This document shows positions 1 to 11,712 of a DNA stretch of 64,000 bases, one piece after another. The notes under the pieces are model-generated. The model saw only the letters and a program-made list of their open reading frames with translations. It did not search any database and had not been told where the DNA came from. The number at the start of each line of letters is the position of its first letter. Position 1 is the first letter of the stretch. A program made the position numbers and the translations under genes. Origin of the DNA: Cephalotus follicularis (lineage: Eukaryota; Streptophyta; Magnoliopsida; Oxalidales; Cephalotaceae); contig BDDD01000082.1 in assembly GCA_001972305.1 (NCBI GenBank), positions 620,001 to 684,000 on the forward strand, given 5' to 3'.

Positions 1-63
1 TTTGAATATATTGTTTTTTAATTTGTTCTGTTTTAAGCTTATTTTGCTTAATGTTCTGACCAT

Positions 64-240
64 ACACATCGACCTCGTTTCAAAGACGTCGATGTCTTTG
101 AAACATGTCGATCTCCTTTGTAACATATCGATGATATTTAAAAGGCAGCATTTTTCTTGTTCTTAAGATCGATGCTTTTCGTTTTTTTTAAAAGCGTCGA
201 CGCCTTTGTAATAACATCGACATCTTTTACCTCTCTTCGA
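64..240. repeat. TCGA-palindrome cluster, SIRE element 1 untranslated region
   Basis: At least seven short TCGA-centred sites lie here, upstream of the extra reading frame. They include caaagacgtcgatgtctttg at 81-100, which is palindromic except for one central base, and an aaagcgtcgacgcc site near 191. The matching region of SIRE element 2 (62425-62700) holds a similar cluster, so it is a conserved property of this untranslated segment. Function unknown. Confidence 0.75.
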
Positions 241-471
241 TTCTTTTTCATAAAAACGTCAACTCCCTTCTCCACTCTCACCTTACCCTCACCCTGAACA
301 TCTATTAAAAAAAATTTCTCTAAATTTTTTTTAAAAAAAATTTCGTTCTAATCTCTCTTAAAACATCTACTCTGTCATCACTCGTCCTCAAACTCGTCCG
401 TTCTTCTTCCAATTCTGGTTGTCTTCTTTTTTTCTGTTCTTGTTTGTTGTGCATCCCAACTGTTTGACAAA

Positions 472-1759
472 ATGCCTAGAACAAAAACTACTGGCTTAAA
501 GAAGGCTTCTAGGTCTTCCCAACCTAAGAAAATTGGCTGTAAAAGGAAGCTTAACATTCGGGAACCTTCTCCCGATCCCGCTCTTCAATCGGATTCCGAA
601 ATCTGAAGCAGAAACTCCTCTCCACAATGTTGCATTTGTTGACAAAAGGGTAATGGGTGGTAGGAACATAGATTTATCCTTTTGTTCCAATGAATTTTCT
701 TTTGTTTCTTGGCTATAAGAATTACATCTCATTCCTTTAGTTCAAATTCAGGACATATTTTATGTCAAACTTGTAAAAGAATTTTGCATGAACTTAAGGA
801 TTGTTTCTAATCCTCATGAAGATTTTGCCCTCTCTTCAACTGTTAAAGGTCAAAGAATCTTTTTAAATAATAGGATTCTTGCATCAATTCTTCATATTCC
901 TCACAACGACATTTATACCTTCGAATACAAGAAATGGCCGGAAGTCGAAGGTTTTCACCCAAACAACATTTTATCAATTCTATAACCTAATGATCCAAAC
1001 ATTCATCCCAACATGGCACTTTGCACAAACAATATCTCGGTTGATCATCGTCTTCTACATCACCTCATTGTTCATCAATTTCTTCCTACCGGTGGTGGTT
1101 ATGCAAAACTCACAATGATGCAAGCATTCCTAATGTGGTGCATCATTTCAAAAATCGAGTTTTGTTATCCACTGCTTATGCTCCACACGATGGTGCGTGC
1201 CTTTTCCCAGAAGAAATCCGTCCTTCCCTTTGGGTGCATCTTAACCAAAATCTTCCGATACCATGTGGTACGTCTTGAAGGGGAGATTGGAACTAAGCTG
1301 AAGAAGGAAGATACCTACAACAAAAGCACCTTGAATCGCATGGGATGGAAGAAACAAGATAGCAATTGGACTTATTGTCCAAAAAGTGACAAAGGCCAGA
1401 AAATTGAGAGAGAAGAACATGAAGAGATCCCTCCTTGGGAAGCACAAGAAGCACCACCTGCTCAAACTCATGACTCTTCATCTACCAGTGAGTATGATCG
1501 GATGATGGAATTCATGAGCGCTCGATTTGATGCATTGTATACTAGGTTCGACTCGATGGAAGCATTAATTGAAGGAAAATTCCACCAAGTAAATTCGCGC
1601 CTCAAAAATTTGGAAAAGGATCACATGACTATTCGATCCGACTTTGAGACAATAGAAGACACAATCTACTGTGACTTACATGTCAGCAAAAGACGTCTCA
1701 AGCGCTTGGAACGAAAGCTTGCTGCATCCAAGACAATCGACATATGCGAAGATACCTAG
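472..1759 (+). pseudogene. SIRE extra (env-position) ORF, decayed copy A
   Basis: The reading frame starts at ATG 472 after a short 5' untranslated stretch and ends at the TAG at 1757-1759. The N-terminus is basic and then acidic (PDPALQSDSE). The middle part contains KRVMGGRNIDL and KWPEVEGFHPNN, which resembles the conserved 'putative plant transposon protein' domain often found in plant retrotransposons. The C-terminal part (about 1495-1750) is rich in heptad-like charged and hydrophobic residues, likely a coiled coil. Compared with the second copy at 62908, one extra A near 598-600 shifts the frame and TAA codons at 716-718 and 983-985 interrupt it. The second copy has its own, different lesions. 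The role in the element is unknown; the position matches the env-like ORF of SIRE elements. Confidence 0.75.
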
Positions 1760-2271
1760 GGCGATGAATCTTCTCATGATTCTGATCCTCCTCGTGAATG
1801 TTTACTCTTGATTGTTGTTTCTTGCTGTTATAGCTTTAACAAGTTTTTGTTGTAATCAAACAAGTTGTCTGTGTAATTTTTGAACTTCTATTATGTTATA
1901 AGACAAGTGTTTATTAATGAAATGTTTTCTGTTATAATAAGTGTGTTTTATTATGTTGTTATTATGGTGTGATATATTGCTGATTCTTGATACTGAGATG
2001 TTATTAATCATATTATGATGATATTGATGTTATTGAAATTTTTTACCCTCACTCTTATTAAGGGGGAGCTAATTTCATCTATCTTTTTTATGCTTTCCAA
2101 AAAAGGGGGAGATAGAGCTCAATAGCATTCAATAGAACTTTCTTTTGTGAACTTTTCAAGAAGATAGCTATATTGGATATTGCTTAATCATGCTTATTAT
2201 GGGAGATAGCTCAATTGACATTGCTTATGTTCTATGATTATGGTTTTTATGAGCAAAATTTTGTCATCATC
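1760..2271 (+). other. 3' untranslated region with repeated purine tracts
   Basis: No coding capacity is seen. The stretch is AT-rich and contains two polypurine-like tracts (about 2058-2068 and 2099-2113) before the one that abuts the LTR. The same arrangement, with more copies, occurs in the gag-only copia element at 32765-33284. Confidence 0.6.
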
Positions 2272-2284
2272 AAAAAGGGGGAGA
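2272..2284 (+). promoter_or_regulatory. Polypurine tract of SIRE element 1
   Basis: The run aaaaagggggaga lies one base before the LTR start TGTTGACGG. This is the expected primer site for plus-strand DNA synthesis in an LTR retrotransposon. Confidence 0.8.
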
Positions 2285-2401
2285 TTGTTGACGGTTTAGT
2301 CTCAATCCTAGTTTTGATGATAACATATTTGCATCTAAGAAAGTTCACATAATGTGCAAGATGTTAGAAAGATTCACAAAAGGCAAAAGACAGTTGTAAA
2401 G

Positions 2402-2660
2402 AAAAGATATCGATCCCTTTTCATGAAGACATCGACGTCTTTGAGCTACAAAAGTTACAGGCCACTTTTGAAGAAAGACATCGATACCTTTTTAAGAAGA
2501 CATCGATGTCTTTGAGCTACCAAAGTTACAGGCCGCTTTTGAAGAAAGACATCGATCCCTTTGCAAGAAGACATCGACGTCTTTAGTGCACAAAAGTTAC
2601 AGGCCGATTTTGAATAAAGGCATCGATCCTTGTATGTGAAGACATCGATGTCCAACAAAA
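2402..2660 (+). repeat. Tandem repeat of about 71 bp carrying paired TCGA motifs
   Basis: A unit of about 71 bp is repeated roughly 3.5 times. Each unit has an acatcgatccctttt site, then about 20 bases further an agacatcgacgtcttt palindrome, then a linker containing aaagttacaggcc. Further unpaired motifs continue to about 2935. The array lies in the U3 part of the LTR, upstream of the TATA box, where enhancer repeats of retrotransposons normally sit. Confidence 0.8.
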
Positions 2661-3026
2661 GACATCGATCCCTTTCCTTCGACATCGATGTGTTTGAAGA
2701 CTCAACTGCAAAATCCAGAAAAGACATCGATCCTTCAAGAAGACATCGATGCGATGCTCATAACCTCAAATGCTTGGATACATTCCCAGAAAAGACATCG
2801 ACGCCTAGAGAAGACATCGACGTCTTTTCAAATTGTTTGACCCGAGAATTAAGGAATGACTAGTTAACCCACTTGCAACGGCTAGTAACAGACAAAGACA
2901 TCGACTCCTTTCAAAAGACATCGACGTCTTTATCTCAGCATGCACAAAAATAGAGTTGCATCAACACATCATTTTTATATCTTAAATTCCCAAGATTTAT
3001 GCAACGGCTACAAAGACATTTTTGTC

Positions 3027-3034
3027 TATATAAA
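3027..3034 (+). promoter_or_regulatory. TATA box in SIRE element 1 LTR
   Basis: TATATAAA lies about 740 bp into the LTR, downstream of the motif array and upstream of the U5 hairpin, a normal place for the U3 promoter. No transcription data are available. Confidence 0.5.
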
Positions 3035-3370
3035 TGAAGTTCCAAAACCTTTAAAAAACAGAAGAGAGACAACAATCAAGAAATAAAGAATTCAATCATT
3101 CTAGTAAATCTCTTTCCACAAAGCTCAAGTGCTCTATCCTTTGAGTTCTTCCTTGTGATTCCAATTGTGTTCTGTATTATAAGCTAGATCAAACCTATTG
3201 AGAGGTTATTTTGTAAACACATTTACAAACACTTGAAAAAGAGGTGAATCCTCTAAGGTCTTGAGGTCAAGGTCTTGTGATTGAGTTCAATCACCAAAGT
3301 TGTAAGGTGTAACGAATTGCTACCGTAATCAATTCGAGATAGTGGAAACTCAAGGAGCTCCCTTGGGAAA

Positions 3371-3402
3371 AGTGGACGTAGGCAAGAGTTAGCCGAACCA
3401 CT
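3371..3402 (+). other. Conserved U5 hairpin, SIRE element 1
   Basis: Nested inverted repeats AGTGG...CCACT and GGC...GCC enclose a variable loop. The same structure occurs at 30799-30831 and 34295-34327 in another copia LTR with a different loop, so the stems are kept while the loop changes. Confidence 0.6.
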
Positions 3403-3503
3403 CTAAAACAGAGAATTCTTCTTTCCTTACACTCCTTACTTTAAAGTTTTTATTTTTTGTTATTTACGTCAATATTCAATTCACCCTCCTCTTATATATT
3501 GCA

Positions 3504-5085
3504 AGAGTTGCTTTTTCAAGGATAAACACATATCCTGAAACTGACTTGTGATTATCCGGATCACTGTTGATACTGGAAACGGTATAGCCCTCCAGTCTCA
3601 ACCCATTATCTCTTCCATATATCAAGAAGATATCCCTAGTCCATCTAAGGTACTTCAGGATCCCCTTGACAGCTTCCCAATGCTTCTCACCAAGATTGGA
3701 CTGAAATCAGCTTGCCATCCCAAAGGCATGCGTGACATCAGGCCTAGTACATAGCATGTCATACATGATAGAACCGACTACAAAAGCATAAGGCAGTCGG
3801 CTCATGCATGTCCTCTCCTCAGGTGTCTGCGGAGCCATCCGCTTAGAGAGGTGAATTCCCTATCCGAGTGGCAGTAGGCCACGTTTAGAATTCTCCATAC
3901 TAAAATGTTTCAGCACTTTGCTGATGTACTGGCTTTGGGAGAGCCAAAGCAACCTATGAGATCTATCTTTAAAGATATTTACACCTAGTATATAGGAAGC
4001 CTCTCCCAAATCCTTCATGGAAAAGTTCTTGGCTAACCATACTTTCATGGGCTATAACATGCCTACATCATTCCAAATGAGTAGAATTTCATCCATGTAC
4101 AGTACCAAGAAAGTGGAGTTATCCTGTTTTTGGTAGACACATGACTCATCTACATTTTTGATGAAGCTGAAAGAGTTAACGACCTCATCAAAGCAGATGT
4201 TCCAGCTACGAGATGCTTGCTTCAGGCCATAGTTAGACTTTTGGAGTTTTCACACCTTATATGGATACTCATCGGATGTAAACCCCTCGGGTTAGGACAT
4301 ATAAATGTCCTCCTCAAGACGCCCATTCAAAAAGGCAGTCTTGACATCCATTTTCCAAATCTCATAATCATAATGAGCGACAATAACAAGCAAAATCTGG
4401 ATGGATATAAGCATTGCAACTTGCAAGAAAGTTTCGATGTAGTCGACACCATGTCTTTGCCTATACCCTTTCATGACCAGTCTCGCTTTATAAGTCTCAA
4501 TCTTTCCATCAACGCCAATCTTCTTCTTGAAGATCCACTTGTACCAAATAAGCACTATGCCTTCGGGTGCTTCGACCAAGTTCCACACTTGGTTGAAGTA
4601 AATGGAATCCATATTTGATTGCATCGTTCCTAGCCATGCCTCTAAATAAGTGCCTTGCACTGCTTCTTGATAACTGGTAGGCTCATCAGCTTCGATGATG
4701 TTGGGATTCATCAATACCGTCAATGAGATAACCATATCTCTCAGGTGCTGTCGAAATCCTGCATTATGTCCTCACTATAGCAGTGCCTAACTGAGATCTA
4801 ACCTCAAGTTGAGGTATAACCCCAACTGTGTCTCTAGAGGTGCCAACCTCTAATTCCTAATCATCCTGTGGTTCTTCACCCTGTGGTAACTCCTGGAGTT
4901 CCACCCCACTCCCACTACTTCCTTGGAGAAGGAATTCCCTCCCTTGGAATACAGCATTTCGCAAAATAATAACATTTTGCTCGCTGGGAAGGTAGAATCG
5001 GTATCCTTTGGGTTCTTTTAGATACCCCACAAATTGGTAGTGGTTCGACCGTGCCTTCAACCTTAGCTTTTCTTTTTTTGCTTTT
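3504..5085 (-). pseudogene. pol: Ty1/copia pol relic (integrase end, RT, RNase H start)
   Basis: Read on the minus strand from 5060, the order is the integrase C-terminal end (VGYLKEPKGYRFYLPS, NAVFQGREFLLQG), a linker, reverse transcriptase (YKWIFKKKIGVDGK, KARLVMKGYRQ, WKMDVKTAFLNG, then a decayed LKQASRSW and YMDEILL region), and the connection to RNase H ending in SVSGYVFILEKATLA near 3504. The polymerase motif normally YVDD reads YMDE here, and many stops and frameshifts are present. It is a dead relic. The SIRE element 1 LTR interrupts it inside RNase H; the remaining part should lie left of the window. On the right it ends abruptly against the Tat element around 5085. Confidence 0.8.
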
Positions 5086-6151
5086 GAATTGTAGTGGCTC
5101 CTCTGCCCGACGATGGAGATGAAGATCCTTCTCAGCCTTATCTTTTCTTATTTTGCTTTTGAATTGTAATAGCTTTTGGTTTTCATGAACTTGTAATTTT
5201 CAAAGTATCAATGAAAAACAAACCTTTTTGTATACTTAGATCTTGTCTTTACTTTTTCGCATTGTATGATTGAGCTTTGCATACATATGCATTCACAATT
5301 CCCTTAAGAATTTTAACTTAGTCTAACTTATAGACCTCTCATATTGTGGCCTTACAATTTGCAGGCATGATTACCTAAGCTTCGTAGTCCCCTTAGGACA
5401 CCTTATTTCAAACGCACTTAGGCAAAAAGACTTAGTCTTTACGAAGTCTGATGTGTTCGTAGACAAAGTTCTAGGTCTGCTCGGGCAAGTTTTTATGGGT
5501 TTGCCAAACATGGTCTCGTCTGGTCTATTATAGTCCTGACCAAATCGTCTGTGCCGGTAGTCCATGTAGGGACACTTGTTTCAAAGTTCTCAGTCCAACG
5601 AACTTGATCGTTGCGAGTTCCAATGGATTCGCCTTTCAAGACACAATTTTAGGTCTGGTCTGGCAAGGAAATGCCGACCAGTGCTTGCTCCCTCGAGAGT
5701 CTTGTTGCTTCCTTAGAACTCTTTTATTGATCAACTTTAGGTGCTCCTTGGACAGAGTCTTTTGCGCTCCTTTGATGGGAGTCTGTTGCACTCCTCTGAT
5801 GGGAGTCTTCGGTGCTCCTCTGATGGGAGTCTTTTCGGTCGTTTGATACTGTGGTCTGTTCGAGACCTCAGCTTATGCATGTTCTCCTTTAGGAGCTTGT
5901 CTTTGTGAAACTAAGAAAGCTTTGGACTTGTATCGAGATGTGCTTTGAATGCCCCCTTAGGGTCATGGTCTGACATTCTTGAAGTAAAGTTTCTTGATTG
6001 AGGGAGTTGAACAGTGGCTGTTCAGAGGTTTAAGGACATGAACATTGGGCCTCCAGTCCCTTGTGAACTTTGAACTATGATCCTGAACAAGTATTTTTTG
6101 AGAAAAAAATTTGATTTCATTAATGCCTTGAATTTATACAACTTAAAAAAT
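5086..6151 (-). other. 3' untranslated region of the Tat element
   Basis: About 1 kb lies between the integrase stop and the copia relic. It contains a near-duplicate pair of about 55 bp (around 5066-5120 and 5140-5190, both with gcttttgaattgta) and a short tandem repeat at 5767-5835. No LTR sequence is recognisable. Long, repeat-bearing 3' untranslated regions are known in the Tat/Ogre group. Confidence 0.5.
5767..5835. repeat. Short tandem repeat, three copies of about 27 bp
   Basis: Three consecutive copies of a unit containing gctcctctgatgggagtct differ by a few bases. It lies in the Tat 3' untranslated region. Confidence 0.7.
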
Positions 6152-7234
6152 TTATTGATAGTATTTCCTCAGATGCTCGGCATTCCAAGCTCTGGGAATC
6201 TCTTTTCCACCCAGAGTTTCAAGTATGAATGTTCCTAGGTAGAGCACTCTCTTGATCTTGTATGGTCCTTCCCAGGTGGGGGCTAGTTTTCCTCTGGTGC
6301 TGGTCGGATCCGCAATAGCTGAGTTACGTAGGAATAGATCTCCTTGCCTTAGTGGTCGGGGGTTTACCATTTTGTTATAGTAACGGCTCACCCTCTATTG
6401 GTAGGCAGCCGCTCTGATGGCGGCCTTATCTCTGAGCTCTTCCACTAGGTCGAGGAGGCATCTAAGTCTTTCTTCAGTGTTATCTTCAGTGAAGTGCATA
6501 ACCCTTGGTGACTGTACATCAATCTCCACCGGTATCATAGCTTCGGCTCCAAAACATAGACTGTATGGGGACTCACCAGTGGTGGTCTGAGGAGTTGTTG
6601 TATATGCCCAAAGTACACTTGGTAGCTCCTCGGTCCATCTTCCTTTACTGTCTTAAGGCGCTTCTTCAAGACCGAGATGATTTCTCTGTTAATCACCTTG
6701 GCTTGACAATTAGTCTGGGGGTAGGCTATTGAATCAAGTCTATGCTCTATTCTCCACTCTTTGCAAAAGTCACGGAATGCCTGGCAATCAAACTGTTTAC
6801 CTTTGTATGGGACCATTGTCCTCAGGACTCCGAATCTGCAGATGATTGACTTCCATACGAAGCTCTTCGTGTTCGCTTCTGTAATTGTGGCCAAAGGTTC
6901 TGCTTCCACCCTGTTGGTGAAGTAATCCACTGCTATAATAAGAAACTTCCCCTGTCTAGTTGCCATTGGTAATGGTTTGACGAAGTCCATCCCCCATTGC
7001 CCAAAGGGCCCAGGGGCTGTGATAGACGTCAGAGGCTGAGAAGATCTTCTACTTATGTTTTCGTTCCTCTGACACTTCACATTTTCTTACTAAGTCTATG
7101 GCGTCTTGGTTCAAGGTTGGCCAGTAGTAGCCCTGCCTTAATAGTTTGTGGGACAAGGTCCTGCCCCCCGTGTGGATACCACAATCTCCTTCATGGACTT
7201 CCCTTAGAGCATAATTGACCTCTAAGGGAGTCAA
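6152..7234 (-). pseudogene. pol: Tat integrase, decayed
   Basis: The minus-strand order is an HHCC zinc-binding part with GYYWPTLNQDA near 7234-7050, the catalytic core (WGMDFVKPLP near 6985), and a C-terminal part (TWEGPYKIKRVL, ending HLRKYYQ at 6152). The first catalytic Asp is kept (WGMD). The second, normally in a DNG context, reads YKGKQFD, and the Glu expected after NGQA is Lys in NCQAKVINR, so two of three catalytic residues are lost. Frameshifts and stops separate the pieces. It is an old, inactive copy. Confidence 0.8.
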
Positions 7235-7381
7235 GCATCTTAGCCAAGGAAAAGAGAAAGACCTTTTGTATAGGATCCCATCTTGAAGCTAAAATCCGTT
7301 TGATCTATACACCAGTTTTCTCGCCTCCTCGGGGTCCTCGGGTAAAATCCCATTCCTCAGCCAATTGGTAAACGGAGTCAT

Positions 7382-9355
7382 TCAGTTTGGCTCCTGTGGT
7401 AGGTCTATGTCCATCACATCTAGTTTAGAGATGGTGGGCCTATCCAGGTAGTCTACCAGCACAGTTTGAATTTTTTTTAGCTTCTCTACTGTGGCTAGTT
7501 TTGTTAACTGGTCTGCTCGGACGTTTTCTGCTCTAGGTACTTTCAAAACTCTTAGCATTTTGAAGGCTGACTTCAAACTCTAGAAATGTAATAAATAGTT
7601 GGCCATTGAATCTTCTCGGGCTTCGTACTCTCCACTTTCCAGACCAACCACTGGCTGAGAATCACTGGAGGCCTCTATCTTTTGTACCTCCAAGTGCTTT
7701 GCAATTGTCAGCCCAGCTATCAGAGCTTCCCACTCGGCTTCATTCTTTGTGGCTTTAAATCCAAACCTCAAAGCATACTCCAACGTCCAACCGTCTGGGC
7801 TCACTAATATCAGCCCTGCTCCACTGCTAGTGATGCAGGAAGAGCCATCCACAAATAACTTCATTAACCCCCTCTCACTTTCGGAGGGGTCCCCCTCCAT
7901 ACACTCCGTAGGTGTATTATCTCCAACAAAGTCGACCAAGACCTGTGATTTGATTGCTGCTCTGGCTTCGAACTTCGCATCATACTCGCCTAGTTTGACT
8001 GACCACTTCATTAATCTTCTTGAGGTGTTAGGCTTTGCTAGAACTTGTCTAAGTGGTTTGTTAGTCAGAACTTTGATTGTATGGCCTTGAAAATATGGCC
8101 TTAACTTCCTGGCCGCAATGATCAGAGCATAGGCGAATTTTTTCACCTCTAGGTACCTTCCCTCAGCGTCATTCAAAGCCTTGCTTACATAGTACACCTG
8201 CCTTTGAACTTTCTCCTTCTCCCTGACTAGCACTGCACTCACTGCGCCCGAGGTGGCCGCAAGGTACAAATAAAATTCTTCCCCATCCTTAGGTTTTTCG
8301 ATCAGAGGAAGGGAAGCCAGGTATTCCTTCAACTTGTTGAAGCCTGCTTGGCATTCGTCTGACCAAGAAAATCCTTTGGGATCCCTGAGAACCTTGAAGA
8401 AAGGGAGGCACTTCTCTGCTGATTTTGAAACAAACCTGCTCAGGGCTGCTATCTTTCCATTCAATCTTTGAACATCCCTGATGGTCTGTGGATGCCTCAT
8501 ACTCTGAACTGTTGAGATCTTCTCTAGATTGGCCTCTATCCCTCTTCTTGAGACCATAAACCCGAGGAACTTGCCAGAGGTGACCCCAAAAGTACACTTG
8601 GATGGGTTGAGTTTCATTTTATACTTTCTCAGCACCTCAAATGTCTCCTCCAAGTTTTTAATGTGGGGGCTCTTGGCAGGCGTCTTGACGATCATGTCAT
8701 CAAAGTAAACCACCATGTTTCTCCCATTCTGAGGATCAAAGATCTTGTTGACTAGTCGTTTGTAGGTGGCCCCTGCGTTATTGAGTCCAAAGGGCATGAC
8801 CTTGTAACAATACGTCCCCCAGTCCATGATGAAAGCTGTCTTGTTCTCATCGGACCCGTACATGGGGATTTGGTTGTATCCCGAGTAGGCATCCAAGAAG
8901 CTTAACATTATTTAGTCCGAGGTTGCATCCACCAACGGATCTATCTTTGGGAGAGGGAAGTGATCCTTGGGACAAGCTTTGTTGAGGTCTATGAAATCAA
9001 TGCACATCCTCCATTTACCATTTGCTTTTTTAACCAGGACTGGGTTTGCCAGCCAGTCAGAGTAATGCACTTCCCTAATGAAAGCTGCCTGCAATAGCTT
9101 GATCACCTACTCAGCAATTGCCTGTTGTCTCTCAGGAGCAAAGTTCCTCTTCTTTTGCCTGATTGGGGGCCTCATTGGATCCACACTTAGCTTGTGAACC
9201 ATTACATCTGGGCTGATCCCAGGGACCTCCTCTGCTGACCAGGCAAACACATATCTGTTACTTTGGAGGAATGTTATTAATTCCCCCTTCTCCACCTCTC
9301 CCAGTTGTGAGCCTACTTGGAAAACTCTCTCATTGTTGCCCTCTTCGAGTGGCAC
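7382..9355 (-). pseudogene. pol: Tat reverse transcriptase, RNase H and archaeal-type RNase H
   Basis: From right to left on the minus strand: the RT start (GKWRMCIDFIDLNKACPKD at about 9030), a stop at 8909-8911, then DAYSGYNQIPMY and the catalytic VVYFDDMIVKT (normally YVDD or YIDD). The first RNase H follows (FYLYLAATSGAVSAVLVRE; the usual first Asp is Ala), and then a second, archaeal-like RNase H (LFVDGSSCITSSGAGLILVSP, KNEAEWEALIAGL). The long frame 7580-8908 is still open, while flanking parts are broken. The double RNase H is diagnostic for the Tat branch of gypsy elements. Confidence 0.85.
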
Positions 9356-11686
9356 TTGGACAACGTCCTCAATAGGTTACGGACACTTGGGTTCCACTTC
9401 CCCTTTAAGCTCCACATTTGCAATAGGGAATACCTTTTCCTTCCCTTTACGAGAATGGCAGTCTTGTAGCACTGCCTTGCCACCTGTTGATCTCCTCTGG
9501 CTTCCCCCAGACCATACCTTGTAGGGAACTTTGTCAATAAGTGTCTCACAGACACTATCGCCTCCATTAGGTTCAAACCTAGTCGCCCAATTATGGCATT
9601 GTATGGGTTTGGTGTCTCCACTACCAGGAACGTCATCTGCACATGGTCGACCGGTATCTTTAGTTGATCAAACACATGTTTGTATAGGATATCGGCCAAG
9701 CTCCCGGTATTAATAAGGATTCTTTTCATGGTGAAGAGTTCCACTAGAAGAGTTACCACGACTGGATCATCATGAGGGAGACGTATTCCCACGTAGTTCC
9801 CCTCAGAGAAGGATATCACCTCCTTATCTCCAACTATTTTTAGCCTTTTTGCTATGCTGAATTTGTTGCACAGCATGGGATTCCCTCCCATAGGCCTTTC
9901 TGGTATTTTGACGGTCGCCCCCAGATACGACCCCCCAGAGATGGTGTGGATGACACCTCTGGGTTGCTGCTACTACTGATGCTCCTCTAATAGCTGAGGA
10001 GCTTCTTGTCTTTGCTCCCTCCTTCACTGAGGAGCATTCCTATCCACATACTTTCGTAGGTGTCCCTTTCGAATCAGGTCATCAATCCCATTCTTCAGTT
10101 GTCTACACTCCTCGGTATCATTCCCGCGGTCACAATGGTACCGACAATATTTTTCTATGTCCCTCTCCCCCGTCGAGGTCCTCATTGGTGCAGGCCATTG
10201 GATGGGGACATTGTCCTTCTCTACGGTGAGTATTCGGGTACGTGAATCCGAGAGGGGGGCAAAGTAGTTGTTGGTTGGGATTGGCGCCCCTCTCCTGGGC
10301 AAATCCTCTCTCTTGGAGAGCTTGTGTCTGAGGTCTTCCTTGGATAGCTCGTACCTCTCCTTCCTCTTCTCTTTTTTCCCGGGTGCATTTCATGAATGCT
10401 CCTCTTTCTCCGCCTGATTGCCTGACCATGGTGTTTTTTGTTTCCTAGCTGCCATCTCTTCCTCGGCGTTGACATACTTTTCTGCTCTCTTCAGCAGGTC
10501 TGCCATATCCGCCACGGGTTTCTTCAAAAGAGAAAAAGTGAAGGAGGAGTTGTTCCTCCATCCACTATTCAATGCTACCAGGGTAAAGTATGGCTACAGG
10601 TCTTTCACTGTGAGAGGCTCCTTGTTGAACCTGGTGAGGTAGCCCCTCAATGATTCATCTATGCCCTACACCACATTGATCAAATGTGTAGAATACCTTC
10701 TCTGCGTAGTACTGTTGAGGAATTTAGTGACGAACAATTCCGTAAACTGGTCAAAATTATCCACCGATTCCTATGCCAGGGTAGAAAACAACGACTGGGC
10801 TACACCAGTCAATGTTGCCGGGAATCCTCGGCAAAGTCTGGCGTCTAAAGCTTGGTGCACCAACATGGTTTGAATGTAGGTGCGTACATGTTGGATGGGA
10901 TCCATGGACCCATCATATTTGTCGAGACTTGGGAGTTGGAATCCACTGGGGATACGCTCCGTCATGATCTTGGATGTGAAGGGTGGGCACTAATGTTGCC
11001 CACCTCAGACAGACGTCCCCTCGTCTGCTCGGCTCCTTGGAGCCTTCTCTCCACCTCGGTAAGCCTTCTGTTCATTGCTCGCTCCACATCCTCAATGTTC
11101 TGAGCCCTACTAGAAACTTGTGATTCCCCGACCAGTGTGGCCGGGTGGCGTATCCTACTTCTCCACAATGTTTCTGCCCTGCGTGAAGCATCGGACCGCA
11201 CTCGTGCCTCCTCTGCACCCCCAGCTTCACCTTGGGGATCCACCTCCACTGTCTGATACTCGGGATGCACTCTTCGGAGATGTTGGGCTGATCCCGGGCA
11301 GTTGAGGACTCTGCCCTATGAGATATATCAATCCAAGGTCTCCGCCTCAGGGGAATATTATCCCATGACTGCCTTGGGGGAAGCATGTCTCCCCTTAGCG
11401 GGTTTCGCCTGGCACCTCGTGGGCACCCTACCTCCACCGCTGGCCTGGCAGGACCGCTCTGTCCTCAGCTGTTTTCCCAAGCCGGTCTGGCATGGACTTG
11501 GTTGGCTAGATTGGTTGCCAACAAATTTGTGAGACGCTCCATTCCCTTGAGGAGCTGATTGAGTTGCTGCCCAATGACAGGAGCTTGCTCTAGAGCCGCA
11601 ATTTGACCGACTTCAGGAGGAGGAGGTGGAATCTCCTGTTGTCGGCTGCCGGTGGCTCCAGACTGGTTGTTGATTCTTTTTGGCAT
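9356..11686 (-). pseudogene. gag: Tat gag and protease, decayed
   Basis: The gag start is likely ATG at 11686 (MPKRINNQ). The gag core is seen at about 10965-10500 (LDKYDGSMDPIQHVRTY, then LLKRAEKYVNAEEEM), followed by a Cys/His motif (CRYHCDRGNDTEEC) and GHLRKYV near 10050, usual for Tat gag. The protease near 9720 reads INTGSLADILY where the family has a DTG active site, so the catalytic Asp is Asn. At least four stops or frameshifts break the region. Only remnants of function are expected. Confidence 0.75.
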
Positions 11687-11712
11687 GATTGTTTAACGGC
11701 TTTTTGCTACGT

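Larger units (their letters stand above)
1..3503 (+). mobile_element. SIRE/Maximus-like Ty1/copia element 1, 3' part only
   Basis: This is the 3' end of a plus-strand copia retrotransposon whose gag-pol lies beyond the left edge of the window. In order it shows a TCGA-motif-rich leader, a decayed extra reading frame (472-1759), an untranslated stretch with several GGGGGAG tracts, a polypurine tract (2272-2284) and a full 3' LTR (2286-3503). The order pol, extra frame, polypurine tract, LTR is typical of the SIRE/Maximus lineage and is seen more completely at 57494-64000. The right end sits inside the RNase H coding part of a minus-strand copia relic, so this element inserted into that one. 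The outer end of the LTR (3503, ending GCA) is inferred from where host coding resumes; no duplication can be checked because the left end is outside. Confidence 0.8.
2286..3503 (+). repeat. 3' LTR of SIRE element 1
   Basis: The LTR starts TGTTGACGG directly after the polypurine tract and ends near the GCA at 3501-3503, about 1218 bp. It holds the tandem TCGA-motif array, a TATA box (3027-3034) and a conserved U5 hairpin (3371-3402). Its first 60 bases match the LTR start at 57494 and the segment around 29938, which identifies three related copia LTRs in the window. Confidence 0.8.

Noticed and set aside
2455..2727. 90-residue open frame on the minus strand
   Set aside because: It is a by-product of the tandem TCGA-motif repeat in the SIRE LTR. 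The predicted protein only repeats the motif translation.
7925..9655. GTCGAC sites in the Tat coding region as part of the palindrome clusters
   Set aside because: They are isolated, without symmetric arms, and at chance frequency.
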